DNA of 64,000 bases from Pseudomonadota bacterium (GTDB taxonomy: Bacteria; Desulfobacterota; Desulfovibrionia; Desulfovibrionales; Desulfovibrionaceae). Below, one piece after another: positions 29,233-37,730 of the stretch. Both the position numbers and the translations under genes were made by a program. The notes under the pieces were generated by a model. The model did not search any database. It was not told the origin of the DNA and was given only the letters and a program-made list of their open reading frames with translations. The stretch is from contig JAHJLB010000014.1 in NCBI GenBank assembly GCA_018822105.1, positions 186,001-250,000 on the forward strand, written 5' to 3'. The number at the start of each line of letters is the position of its first letter. Within the stretch, counting starts at the first letter, position 1.

Positions 29233-30078
29233 CTACGCGGCTCCCTGCCGGGCCTGGACGCCGCCCAGGCGCACCAGGACCTCCAGCCAGGGCTTGCCGG
29301 CCGGGCAGCGGTCATGGCCGGCCAGCCTCCAGGCCGGGGCCTCAAAGGCGCCCCGGATCTCCGGCAGGCCGGCCTCGCGCAGGGCCGCAACGATGGACGC
29401 ATCCGCAGTCACCAGATCCAGTCCCGGGGCCAGGACCGCGAAGGCCTCCAAGATGCGCCGCCAGGGCAGGGATTCCGCAAAGGCATCCGGCGGGTTCATG
29501 CCCGCAAGCATCCTTCCCAGGGCCAGGGCGTCCGCATCGGACTCGTCCTCCGCATCCACGCCGGCCGCCGAAGCCGGCCCAGCACCGTCCGCGGCCCCGA
29601 GCGGATCCAGGCTCTCGCCCAGGCGCTGCCAGGACGAGCGCAGCCCGGCGTCGATGTGGCGCAGATCCAGCATGCGCTCCTCCAGGTTCCAGGCCAGCAG
29701 CAACAGGGTCTGGGACTGCTGCCGGGCCTCGAGCGCCGGCTCCGGCCTTGCGTCCGGCTGCGCCGCCGCACCGACCAGGCTGTTCTCCACATCCGCCAGC
29801 ACCTGCCGCCCGCTCTCGGGCGAAAGGGACTGGGCCTGCTGCAGCAGGCCATGCACGGCGATGTCGCGCGGGGCGCCCACGGATTCGCCGAAACGCAGGG
29901 TGTCGGCCAGGATGGCCTTGGCCGTGGAGCGGTCAAAGGGCGCGCTGTCCGGCAGGAAATGGCTCGAACTGTCCGGCAGGGCCAGCCCGGGATCAAGGAA
30001 GCGCAAATCCTCGGGCAGGGCCTGGCGCAGCTCGTCGGGCAGCAGTTCCGGGTGCAGGTGCGGGAAGTAGAGCGGCAT
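29233..30078 (-). CDS. Uncharacterised protein between Cys-rich and HAD genes
   Basis: The protein has 281 residues, mostly helical, acidic and Ala/Leu/Pro rich. It opens MPLYFPHLHPELLPDELRQAL. No signal peptide, cysteine cluster or known catalytic motif is visible. GGAG sits 6 nt before the ATG. It is coupled to the HAD gene (3-nt gap) and follows the Cys-rich gene by 18 nt, so the three probably form an operon and may act together. I do not recognise the family. Confidence 0.7.
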   Translation of the reverse strand: MPLYFPHLHPELLPDELRQALPEDLRFLDPGLALPDSSSHFLPDSAPFDRSTAKAILADTLRFGESVGAPRDIAVHGLLQQAQSLSPESGRQVLADVENSLVGAAAQPDARPEPALEARQQSQTLLLLAWNLEERMLDLRHIDAGLRSSWQRLGESLDPLGAADGAGPASAAGVDAEDESDADALALGRMLAGMNPPDAFAESLPWRRILEAFAVLAPGLDLVTADASIVAALREAGLPEIRGAFEAPAWRLAGHDRCPAGKPWLEVLVRLGGVQARQGAA

Positions 30079-30096
30079 CGTGGACTCCAGAATCTC

Positions 30097-30483
30097 TTAA
30101 GGGTTCTCGCGCAGGCGAAAGCGTTCACACTGTCCGGCGCACACGGGCAGGCGCAGCAGGCAGACATCCTCCAGAAGGTGGCGGCATTCCGGCATGGAGT
30201 CCACGTCAGCGGCGCGCACATCCGGGCAGGGCACGGACTCCTCGGCCAGACGCTCGAAGCGCTTGCCCCACAGGACGCCGAGTTCCGTCTCCGTCAGGCC
30301 GAAGTTCTCGGCCCGGTCCAGGAAATCGTCGTACACCGCCTCCCAGCGCGCCAGCACCACGCAGCGCCAGTCCGCATGGTAGCCCGGATTCAAGCGCTCC
30401 TCGTACAGGCAGCGGCCCAGCTGGAAGAACCGGCAGCCCACAGCCGGAAAGCGGACCAGCTCCCCGCGCGTCGCATCACCCAT
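30097..30483 (-). CDS. Cysteine-rich uncharacterised protein
   Basis: The protein has 128 residues with eight or so cysteines. The first cluster is CRFFQLGRCLYEERLNPGYHADWRC, and the second spans CPDV...CRHLLEDVCLLRLPVCAGQC. The even spacing suggests a zinc or Fe-S site. No signal peptide is seen. GGAGG lies 6 nt before the ATG. It is the first gene of the small operon ending in the HAD hydrolase. The function is unknown. Confidence 0.75.
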   Translation of the reverse strand: MGDATRGELVRFPAVGCRFFQLGRCLYEERLNPGYHADWRCVVLARWEAVYDDFLDRAENFGLTETELGVLWGKRFERLAEESVPCPDVRAADVDSMPECRHLLEDVCLLRLPVCAGQCERFRLRENP

Positions 30484-30595
30484 GTACAGCCTCCGCGCGC
30501 ATCTTTATGCCGCGGCAAGCGCCTTGTAAAGCCGCGCTGGCGCATTGACCCGGCCAGCCGGCGCGCGTAGAGTCCCCCCCGTAGCGAGGTGCCAC

Positions 30596-30793
30596 ATGGG
30601 CGGAATCACAGGCGTTCTTATTCTCATCATTGTCGTGCTCATCTTCACCGGCAAGAACAAGCTGCCGGAACTCGGCGAGGGCCTGGGCCGGACCGTCCGG
30701 AACTTCAGGCGTTCCATGAGCGAGCCGGACGAGGTGGACATCACGCCCAGAAAGAAGCCGGGGAAAGACGGCCCGGAGCCGCCGCGCCAGTAG
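30596..30793 (+). CDS. tatA: TatA/E-type twin-arginine translocase subunit
   Basis: The protein has 65 residues: one N-terminal membrane helix (ITGVLILIIVVLIF), the hinge and amphipathic helix GKNKLPELGEGLGRTVRNFRR, then a charged tail. This is the TatA/E layout; TatA oligomers form the pore for folded, twin-arginine-tagged proteins. The ATG at 30596 has a GAGG-type site. TatB and TatC are not in the window. It diverges from the Cys-rich gene. Confidence 0.9.
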   Translation: MGGITGVLILIIVVLIFTGKNKLPELGEGLGRTVRNFRRSMSEPDEVDITPRKKPGKDGPEPPRQ

Positions 30794-30812
30794 GGAGGGA
30801 CACCGGCTGCGG

Positions 30813-31403
30813 CTAGTTGTTCTGCGCGCCGTTGCCGTTGTTCGGGGCCAGCCGGAAGCCCAGGTTCACATAGTACACCCCGGACGCCGTGGTGAGCAGG
30901 GCCACGGCCCCCACCAGCCCCAGGCGCAGCCCTGGGTAGGCCACGGGCAGGCTGTGCTCGACCATGATCAGCAGCACGAGCAGGATCTGGGCCAGGGTGG
31001 CGCACTTGCTGAACCAGACCGGCCTGATGCCGCGCCGCACATCCACCCCGGAATACTGCAGGAGCGCCAGCCCGCCCACGATGAACACGTCGCGGCTGAC
31101 CACCAGCACGGCCAGCCAGATGGGAATCCAATCCTGCATGGCCAGGCAGGTGAAGGACGTGTCCAACAGGATCTTGTCCGCCAGGGGGTCGAGCATGGCC
31201 CCGAAATTCGACCGCTGCTTCAGGATGCGCGCCAGGGCCCCGTCCAGGGCGTCGGTGAGCCCGGCCAGGGCGAAGAGCACCCAGGCGACGTCGAAGCGGC
31301 GGTCCGCAAAGGCCATGACGATGCCCGGCGTCATGAGGATGCGCGACACCGTCAGCATGTTCGGGATGGTCCAGTTGTTCTCGCGGAGGGTTGCGCTGCT
31401 CAT
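30813..31403 (-). CDS. CDP-alcohol phosphatidyltransferase family protein
   Basis: The protein has 196 residues and several membrane helices. The family signature D-x2-DG-x2-AR-x8-G-x3-D-x3-D is intact (DALDGALARILKQRSNFGAMLDPLADK, split here by position, about 50-76). It is distinct from PgsA at 3432 and may be a cardiolipin-synthase-type or other headgroup enzyme; the acceptor alcohol cannot be told. It lies 18 nt after the secreted protein gene at 31422-32459. Confidence 0.85.
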   Translation of the reverse strand: MSSATLRENNWTIPNMLTVSRILMTPGIVMAFADRRFDVAWVLFALAGLTDALDGALARILKQRSNFGAMLDPLADKILLDTSFTCLAMQDWIPIWLAVLVVSRDVFIVGGLALLQYSGVDVRRGIRPVWFSKCATLAQILLVLLIMVEHSLPVAYPGLRLGLVGAVALLTTASGVYYVNLGFRLAPNNGNGAQNN

Positions 31404-31421
31404 GTCGGCCTGCCCTTGCCC

Positions 31422-32459
31422 CTAGCGCGCAACCGTAAGCTTACGGCTGGGCAGGTAGTCCTGAAAACGCGCGTTCAGGCGGTCCGGGTTCGTCACCCGG
31501 GCCGACCAGCGCGCCGCGCTGTTCCCGGGCCAGACGTCCAGCGCATGGAGCTGCACCTCGCGCAGGCAGTCGTCCCAGGCCGCAAGGACCCTGGTGAACT
31601 CCAGCGCCCCCTCGCTCACGGCAAAGCCCGACACGGCGAAGAACACCGTCCCGGCGCCGGGCAACTGCTCCGCGGAGGAGAAATACTGCCCCCAGACATC
31701 CTGCCAGACAAGGCCCAGATCCTGGCCATCGGCCACAAAGGCCTTTGAATCCTGACGCAGCACGGCCTTGAGGTAGCCCTGCGGCAGCCGCTCCAGGCTC
31801 ACCTGCACCGGGGCCTGGGCCGCTCGCGTCAGGTCCTGCAGCGCCAGCAGATCGCCCAAGGCCTGCACATCCTTCTCGGCCACGCCGTTGCCCAGGCGCA
31901 GGGCGAAGACGCGCGGACGCGCGGGCCCGGCCAGGAGCCCAAGGCGCAGCAGCAGGCCGTTCAGCGCCGCCCGATGCACCTCCACGTCCACGTCCAGGGT
32001 CAGAGGTCCTGCCTGGGCCGGGACCGGAGCTGCTGCCACCGCCGGCCTGGGCGCGGCGACCTCCTGGAAGCTCTGGACAAGATTCGCGGCCCTTGGAGCC
32101 AGGTGCCGCCGCAAAAGCGCGGCCCTGGACTCCGGCAAGGGCGCGGGCACAAGGCGCTGGGCGGTCTGACACACGGCCTCGAGAAAGGCGCGCTCCTGGG
32201 CCTGCTGCCGCCCCAGCACAGGGTCGGCCCCGGCATCGGCGGAAGCGGAGACGCGGATGGGCTCGGCGCAGGCCGGCAAAGCAAAGGCATGGAGAAAGGG
32301 CAGCAGCAGGGCCAGAACGAAACAGGCCCGCAGCAGCTTTGCTGCGGCGCAGGCGCGCAGGGTGGGGCTTGCGGCGCACCTGCGGGCCTGCCGGCCCGGG
32401 CGCGCAAGGGGACGCTCCGCCGCGTCGGGACAAAGGTGAAGCATGTTGAGAGGAAACAT
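31422..32459 (-). CDS. Secreted uncharacterised protein
   Basis: The protein has 345 residues from the first ATG. A hydrophobic signal (LLRACFVLALLLPFLHAFALPACA) begins only near residue 42, so the true start may lie downstream, or the N-region is unusually long. The mature part is Ala/Leu-rich with a mixed pattern and no motif I recognise. It diverges from the SixA-like gene across a 117-nt gap and is followed by the CDP-alcohol transferase gene, suggesting an envelope role. Confidence 0.65.
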   Translation of the reverse strand: MFPLNMLHLCPDAAERPLARPGRQARRCAASPTLRACAAAKLLRACFVLALLLPFLHAFALPACAEPIRVSASADAGADPVLGRQQAQERAFLEAVCQTAQRLVPAPLPESRAALLRRHLAPRAANLVQSFQEVAAPRPAVAAAPVPAQAGPLTLDVDVEVHRAALNGLLLRLGLLAGPARPRVFALRLGNGVAEKDVQALGDLLALQDLTRAAQAPVQVSLERLPQGYLKAVLRQDSKAFVADGQDLGLVWQDVWGQYFSSAEQLPGAGTVFFAVSGFAVSEGALEFTRVLAAWDDCLREVQLHALDVWPGNSAARWSARVTNPDRLNARFQDYLPSRKLTVAR

Positions 32460-32576
32460 GAACAGACCCTACCCTGCCCTCGGCAAACTGGCAAGGATGT
32501 TCCATCATGGAGCTTGCGGCCTTGCCCCCCTTGGGCTAGGAGATGCGTACGGTGCGAACCCAAGCTGGAGGGAGCA

Positions 32577-33068
32577 ATGAACCTGTACCTGATGCAACAC
32601 GGCGCATGCCTGCCCCAGGAGGTCAACGCCAACCAGCCTTTGAGCCCCGTGGGCCAGAGCCATGTGGCCACCACGGCGCAGGCCATGCGCGTCATGGGCC
32701 TGTGGTTCGACGCCCTGCTCACCAGCCCGCGCAACGCCGCTGTCCAGACCTCGCGCATCGTGGCCGAGGGCCTGGGCTACGCCGCGGCCAGCGTCACGAC
32801 CTTCGGCGGCCTGGATTCGGGCGTCAGCCTGAAGCTCTGCCTGGAGCAGCTGCGCGTCTGCGAGCGCTACCAGTCCGTCTTCCTCTGCGGCGAGCTGCCC
32901 CTGCTGGGCGACCTGGCCTCGCACCTGCTCACCAGCGGCCCCAGGCTCACCCTGGCCCTGGACGGGGGCGCGCTCCTGGCCGTCAGCACCACCAGCCTGG
33001 GCAGCCGCTCCGGCAGCCTGCGCTGGCTGCTGCAAGGCCCGCAGCTGCAGATGATCGCCTCGTCCTGA
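32577..33068 (+). CDS. SixA-like histidine phosphatase fold with degenerate active site
   Basis: The protein has 163 residues and the length and layout of SixA phosphohistidine phosphatases. His8 is kept (MQHGAC), but RHG has become QHG. The SP-x2-RA-x-QT motif reads SPRNAAVQT, so the catalytic Arg is Ala54. The VGHxP motif reads CGELPLLGD, so the second catalytic His is Glu106. Three of four core residues are therefore missing and catalysis by the usual mechanism looks unlikely. It may be a binding or regulatory protein. GGAGGGAG gives a strong start. Confidence 0.85.
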   Translation: MNLYLMQHGACLPQEVNANQPLSPVGQSHVATTAQAMRVMGLWFDALLTSPRNAAVQTSRIVAEGLGYAAASVTTFGGLDSGVSLKLCLEQLRVCERYQSVFLCGELPLLGDLASHLLTSGPRLTLALDGGALLAVSTTSLGSRSGSLRWLLQGPQLQMIASS

Positions 33069-33071
33069 GGA

Positions 33072-34295
33072 CTACTCCACGCAGGGCATGTCGTAGCGCT
33101 GGCCGGTGAGGCACACCGCCCCGGCATCCGTGACCTCAAAGGTGTTCTCCACCCCCACCATGCCCAGGCCGGGGATGCCGTGCTTGGGCTCCAGGGCGAA
33201 GGTCATGCCCTTCTCCACCGGCCGGTCGAAGCCCTTGGCGATGGCCGGCCAGCCGTCGATGGCCAGGCCGATGCCATGCCCCAGGAAGGGCACCTTGTTC
33301 TCGCCCAGGCCCATGAAGCCCTCGCCATAGCCCGCCTTGAGGGCCCAGTCCAAGCAATGGGCATGCAACTCGCTCACCAGGGCGCCGGGCTTCAGGTTCT
33401 CGGCCAGCCAGGCCTGCACGTCGATGCAGAAGGAATGGGCGGCCTGGACCTCCGCCGGGATGCTCCCGGCCTTGCCCCCCCAGTACACCTGGGTCTTGTC
33501 CGTATGGTAGCCCTCAAGCATGAAGCCGATGTCCAGGGCCAGGGGGCTGCCCGGCTGCCAAAGCTTTCCCGCATAGCCCATGAGCGGCGCGGCCGGGTGC
33601 TCCCCGCGCAGGCCGAGGGGCCCGTTGAAGCTGCTCGGATAGTTGCCCGAATCTCCCGCGGACACGTGCCCCAGAAAACATTCCTCGCCAAAGGAGGACA
33701 TGCGCAGGATGCCCTGGTGGCCCAGCTCGAAAAACACGCCCCAGGCCAGATGCGCGATCTCGCGTTCGCTCATGCCCGGCCGGATGAGCCTCGGCAGGAT
33801 GTCGTACAGGGCCATGTGGTGGCGTTCGCCGCACAGGCGCATGACGCCAAGCTCCCATTCGCTCTTGAGGGACTCGGCGATGGCCAGCACGAGGTCGCCG
33901 GACACGAAGCGCTGCGCGGGCAGGCGCGAGGCCAGCATCTCCCCGAGCTGCCAGCTGAGCCCGCCCTGGTCCACGGCCACGACCTCCGGAAAGGGGACTC
34001 CCGCCTCGGCCGCCAGGCCGGGCAGGTCCTTGTAGGAGCGGTAGCCCGTGGCCCTGACGGTCGGGGCCTCGAGCAGCGCGCGGCCCAGGCCCTTGCGCAG
34101 CAGCAGCAGGGGGTCGCCCTCCAGGGGCAGCCACACGCAGCCCATGCCCATGGTGCCGGTGAGGTAATAGACCTGCGGCCGGTTGAAGACCAGCAGCCCG
34201 CCCGCCTGGGGCGCCAGTTCCCGCAGCAGGCGGCGGCAGCGCTCGTGTCGCTTTGAGAGTTCCTCGGCAGGGATCACGGCCAGGGCTTCAAACAT
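33072..34295 (-). CDS. M24-family metallopeptidase (Xaa-Pro aminopeptidase-like)
   Basis: The protein has 407 residues. An N-terminal creatinase/prolidase-like domain is followed by the pita-bread catalytic domain. The metal ligands are visible: Asp in LALDIGF, Asp in YHTDKTQVY, His in LGHGIGL, Glu in ALEPKHG and Glu in VGVENTFEV. The enzyme probably removes N-terminal residues before proline; substrate is inferred. The ATG has AAGGAG 7 nt upstream. It converges on the SixA-like gene with a 3-nt gap. Confidence 0.92.
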   Translation of the reverse strand: MFEALAVIPAEELSKRHERCRRLLRELAPQAGGLLVFNRPQVYYLTGTMGMGCVWLPLEGDPLLLLRKGLGRALLEAPTVRATGYRSYKDLPGLAAEAGVPFPEVVAVDQGGLSWQLGEMLASRLPAQRFVSGDLVLAIAESLKSEWELGVMRLCGERHHMALYDILPRLIRPGMSEREIAHLAWGVFFELGHQGILRMSSFGEECFLGHVSAGDSGNYPSSFNGPLGLRGEHPAAPLMGYAGKLWQPGSPLALDIGFMLEGYHTDKTQVYWGGKAGSIPAEVQAAHSFCIDVQAWLAENLKPGALVSELHAHCLDWALKAGYGEGFMGLGENKVPFLGHGIGLAIDGWPAIAKGFDRPVEKGMTFALEPKHGIPGLGMVGVENTFEVTDAGAVCLTGQRYDMPCVE

Positions 34296-34433
34296 GCGGG
34301 GGCTCCTTGTGGATTCGGTGGTCTGTCGGTTTCGGGACGCCGCCCCGGGGTCTAGGCATTCCCTTCACAATGAGATACATTGCCATACGCCGCCCCGGAC
34401 CCAGCGCCGGAGTCCCGGCGGTCAGGGGAGCAC

Positions 34434-34865
34434 ATGCTGTACAGCGAGAAAGAGCTAGCCGTCCTCTTGGCCGAGGTCAAGACCATCGCCGTGGTCGGCG
34501 CCAAGGACAAGCCCGGCCAGCCAGTGGACAAGGTGGGCCGCTACCTCATTGCCGCAGGCTTCCGCGTCATTCCCGTGCACCCCAAGCGCGCCGAGGTCTG
34601 GGGCCTGGCTGCCTACCCCACCCTGCGCGACATCCCCGAGCCCGTGGACCTGGTGAACCTGTTCCGCGCTTCCGACGCCTGCCCGGACCACGCCGCGGAG
34701 ACCCTGGGCCTGTCTCCCCTGCCCCGCTGCTTCTGGATGCAGTCCGGCATCGTGAGCCCGGAGGCCCGGCGCATCCTGGCCGGCCAGGCGCTGCTTGTGG
34801 TGGAGGACCGCTGCCTCATGGTGGAGCACCAAAGACTCCTGTCCAGGGGGCTGGCGCATGTCTGA
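34434..34865 (+). CDS. CoA-binding domain protein
   Basis: The protein has 143 residues, all one Rossmann-like CoA-binding domain of the YccU type (TIAVVGAKDKPGQPVDKVGRYL, FRVIPVHPKR, VNLFRAS, FWMQSGIVSPEAR, VEDRCLMVEH). Such proteins bind CoA or acyl-CoA; their role is not established. GGGGAG precedes the ATG. The end overlaps the YkgJ-like gene by 8 nt, so they are coupled. Confidence 0.9.
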   Translation: MLYSEKELAVLLAEVKTIAVVGAKDKPGQPVDKVGRYLIAAGFRVIPVHPKRAEVWGLAAYPTLRDIPEPVDLVNLFRASDACPDHAAETLGLSPLPRCFWMQSGIVSPEARRILAGQALLVVEDRCLMVEHQRLLSRGLAHV

Positions 34866-35325
34866 GGCTTCCTTCACCTGCCAGCGCTGCGGGCATTGCT
34901 GCCAGGGCGAGGGCGGCATCGTCATGACCGCTCGCGACCAGGAGCGCCTGGCGCGGCACCTGGGGCTGGATGTCCCGGCCCTGCTGGCGGGCTTTGCGGA
35001 GTCCGCGCAGGAGAAGATCCGCCTGCGCGCCGGCCCCGACGGCTTCTGCATCTTTTTCCGCCAGGGGCGGGGCTGCGGCGTGCATGCCGGCAGGCCGGAC
35101 ATCTGCCGGGCCTGGCCCTTTTTCCGGGGCAATCTGGTGGACGCCCTGAGCTGGGAGATGATCCAGTCCGACTGCCCAGGCGTCAACCGCGAGGCCGGGC
35201 ACCCGCTTTTTGTCCTCGAGGGCGTGGCCTACCTCTACGAGCACGGCCTGGTGCACGAGCCTGGACCGGAAGCGCCCCGCGCCCTGGTGCTCAACGAAGC
35301 GCTCAAGCTGCGCCGCAAGCCATGA
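34858..35325 (+). CDS. YkgJ-family cysteine cluster protein
   Basis: The protein has 155 residues. Eight or so conserved cysteines occur in the family order, with CQRCGHCCQGEGG near residue 9, CIFFRQGRGCGVH and RPDICRAWPF. This family is thought to bind zinc or an Fe-S cluster; its function is unknown. It overlaps the CoA-binding gene by 8 nt and the J-domain gene by 4 nt (ATGA), so the three form one translation unit. Confidence 0.88.
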   Translation: MSEASFTCQRCGHCCQGEGGIVMTARDQERLARHLGLDVPALLAGFAESAQEKIRLRAGPDGFCIFFRQGRGCGVHAGRPDICRAWPFFRGNLVDALSWEMIQSDCPGVNREAGHPLFVLEGVAYLYEHGLVHEPGPEAPRALVLNEALKLRRKP

Positions 35326-36164
35326 ACATCCAGGACTGCCAGCGCATCCTCCAGGTTCCGGCCGGGGCAAGCCTGGACGACATCAAGGCGGCCTTCCGCC
35401 AGCAGGCCTTCCGCCTGCACCCGGACCTGAACCCCTCGCCCAGGGCCGCCGAACAGTTCCGCCAGTTGAACGAGGCCTACATCCTGCTCTCCCGCACCGT
35501 GCGGGACGAGCCCAGGACGCGGGCCGAGGCCCGCCCCGGCGCGGATGAGGGCCCGAGGTCCAAGGCCGAACAGGCCAAGGCCGGAAAGGCCTACGGCAGG
35601 CAGCAGGCCGAAGGCCGCAGGGACGCCAGGACGTCCCAGCGCAAGGCCGGGAGTCCGGGCTTCCACATCCGCGAGGAGGAAGTCCTGCGCGACCTGCTCT
35701 CCGACCCCTTCGCCAAGCAGGTCTTCGAGGACATTTACAGCCAGCTCAAGCGCGGGCACGGACAGCCCGGCTACGGCTCCGGGCGCGGACATGGCCACGG
35801 CCCTGGCGGCGCCCACCCCGCCCAGCACAAGCCCGGCGGAAGCGCGCAGCGCCGCAGCCTGAACATCCAGTGGGGCGACAAGTCCCTTGACCTGGACATG
35901 AGCAAGGGCCTCCTGGGCGGCATAAAGTCCTGGATGCGCAGCCAGCTGGACGACGAGCAGACGCTGTATTTCCCGGCGCACAGCCTGGGGCCGGGAAAGA
36001 CCCTGCGCATCACGGTGAGCGTGCGCTTCGGCGGCCAGCCCAAGACCGTGGAGATCACCCTGCCCCACGACTTCGTCGTCGGACGCCCCATCCGCCTCAA
36101 AGGCCTGGGCCGCAAGCTCGGCCCGGTGAGCGGCGACCTGTTCCTGCGCATATTCGCCAAATAG
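35322..36164 (+). CDS. J-domain co-chaperone with DnaJ C-terminal domain
   Basis: The protein has 280 residues. It has an N-terminal J domain (HPD at LHPDLN), a basic Gly/Arg/Ala-rich linker with a GRGHGHGPGGAHP stretch, and a C-terminal substrate-binding domain like that of DnaJ. The zinc-finger domain is absent, so this is closer to CbpA-type proteins. It activates a DnaK ATPase in this class. It is coupled to the YkgJ gene and distinct from dnaJ at 42835. Confidence 0.88.
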   Translation: MNIQDCQRILQVPAGASLDDIKAAFRQQAFRLHPDLNPSPRAAEQFRQLNEAYILLSRTVRDEPRTRAEARPGADEGPRSKAEQAKAGKAYGRQQAEGRRDARTSQRKAGSPGFHIREEEVLRDLLSDPFAKQVFEDIYSQLKRGHGQPGYGSGRGHGHGPGGAHPAQHKPGGSAQRRSLNIQWGDKSLDLDMSKGLLGGIKSWMRSQLDDEQTLYFPAHSLGPGKTLRITVSVRFGGQPKTVEITLPHDFVVGRPIRLKGLGRKLGPVSGDLFLRIFAK

Positions 36165-36248
36165 CCCTCCTCGGCCGGCTTCCGGCACTTGTCATCCGCA
36201 AGGAAATTGACTAGGCCGCAGAAAACACACGCCGACAAGGAGCCAAAG

Positions 36249-36890
36249 ATGCTCGCCATCCTCGACTACAAGGCAGGCAACCAGACCAGTGTGCGCCGCG
36301 CCCTTGACCACCTGGGCATCGAGAACCGCATCACTGCGGACCCGGACCAGCTGAGCGCTGCGGACGGGATCATTTTTCCCGGCGTGGGCGCGGCCGGCCA
36401 GGCCATGGACGAGCTGTCCTCCGGCGGCCTGGACGAGGTCTTGAAGAGCCTCATCTGGCAGGAGAAGCCCCTGCTCGGCATCTGCGTGGGCTGCCAGATC
36501 CTGCTGGACTACTGCGAAGAGAATGACACCCGCACCCTGGCCGTGATCCCGGGCGAATGCCGCCTGTTCAATCCGGCCTGGCTCGAGGAGGACGGCACCC
36601 CCATCCGCGTGCCGCACATGGGCTGGAACCGCGTGGATCTCAAGCAGGACTGCGCGCTGTTTCGCGACATCCCGGCCGAGGCCGAGTTCTATTTCGTGCA
36701 CAGCTACCACCCCGCGCCCAGGACGGAATTCGTCATCGGCGAGACGTCCTACGGACAGCGCTTCTGCTCCGTGCATGGCCGCACCGGGCTGTGGGCCGTG
36801 CAGTTCCACCCGGAGAAAAGCGGCACCCCGGGCCTGAGGCTTCTCCAGAACTTCCACGCCTATTGCCTGGAGGCCCGACATGCTCAGTAA
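36249..36890 (+). CDS. hisH: Imidazole glycerol phosphate synthase, glutaminase subunit
   Basis: The protein has 213 residues. The class I glutaminase nucleophile Cys is in [10 protein letters not shown] and the His/Glu pair in VQFHPEKSG. It releases ammonia from glutamine for HisF in histidine synthesis. AAGGAG lies 6 nt before the ATG. The 3' end overlaps hisF by 11 nt. Confidence 0.95.
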   Translation: MLAILDYKAGNQTSVRRALDHLGIENRITADPDQLSAADGIIFPGVGAAGQAMDELSSGGLDEVLKSLIWQEKPLLGICVGCQILLDYCEENDTRTLAVIPGECRLFNPAWLEEDGTPIRVPHMGWNRVDLKQDCALFRDIPAEAEFYFVHSYHPAPRTEFVIGETSYGQRFCSVHGRTGLWAVQFHPEKSGTPGLRLLQNFHAYCLEARHAQ

Positions 36891-37659
36891 GCGCATCATA
36901 CCCTGCCTGGACGTCCGCAACGGCAAGCTCACCAAGGGCGTGAAGTTCCAGGGAAACGTGGACATCGGCGACCCCGTGGAAACCGCGCGCATGTACTACG
37001 AGCAGGGCGCGGACGAGATCGTTTTCTACGACATCACGGCCTCTTCCGAGGGCCGGGGCATCTTCCTGGATGTGGTGGAGCGCGTGGCCAGCCAGATCTT
37101 CATCCCCTTTTCCGTGGGCGGGGGCATCAACACCCTGGCCGACATGCGCGCCGTGCTCTGCGCCGGGGCCGAAAAGGTCTCGGTGAACTCCGGCGCGGTG
37201 AAGAACCCGGACATCATCAGCCAGGGCGCCGCGGCCTTCGGCTCCCAGTGCGTGGTGCTGGGCATGGACGTGAAGCGCGTGGCCAAGAGCGAGACCATCC
37301 CGTCCGGCTTTGAGGTGGTCATCCACGGCGGCCGCAAATACACCGGCATGGACGCCCTGGATTGGGCCAAGACCGGGGAGGCCCTGGGCGCCGGAGAAAT
37401 CTGCCTCAACTCCATCGACGCCGACGGCACCAAGGACGGCTACGACCTGGAGCTGACGCGCAGGGTGACCAAGAGCGTGCGCATCCCGGTCATCGCCTCG
37501 GGCGGGGCGGGCAACCCCCAGCACATGGCCGATGCCTTCACCCAGGGCAAGGCTTCGGCCGCCCTCATCGCCTCCATCGTGCACTACGGCGAGTACACCA
37601 TCCGCCAGCTCAAGGAGCACATCACCGGCCAGGGCGTGCGCATGCGCATGGTCTGGTAG
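36880..37659 (+). CDS. hisF: Imidazole glycerol phosphate synthase, cyclase subunit
   Basis: The protein has 259 residues, a (beta/alpha)8 barrel. Visible motifs include [15 protein letters not shown] (catalytic Asp), [14 protein letters not shown] (second Asp), [13 protein letters not shown] and VIASGGAGN. It makes IGP and AICAR from PRFAR and ammonia. It overlaps hisH, as expected for a paired complex. The strand 1 to 2 loop reads [11 protein letters not shown] instead of the common LRDAGDP, a variant I note without functional claim. Confidence 0.95.
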   Translation: MLSKRIIPCLDVRNGKLTKGVKFQGNVDIGDPVETARMYYEQGADEIVFYDITASSEGRGIFLDVVERVASQIFIPFSVGGGINTLADMRAVLCAGAEKVSVNSGAVKNPDIISQGAAAFGSQCVVLGMDVKRVAKSETIPSGFEVVIHGGRKYTGMDALDWAKTGEALGAGEICLNSIDADGTKDGYDLELTRRVTKSVRIPVIASGGAGNPQHMADAFTQGKASAALIASIVHYGEYTIRQLKEHITGQGVRMRMVW

Positions 37660-37730
37660 GCCAGGCCCGGCCTCCCGACCGGCGGCCCGCCCCACAGATT
37701 CCGGTCCGCCCCAACTCAAGCACACAGGCC

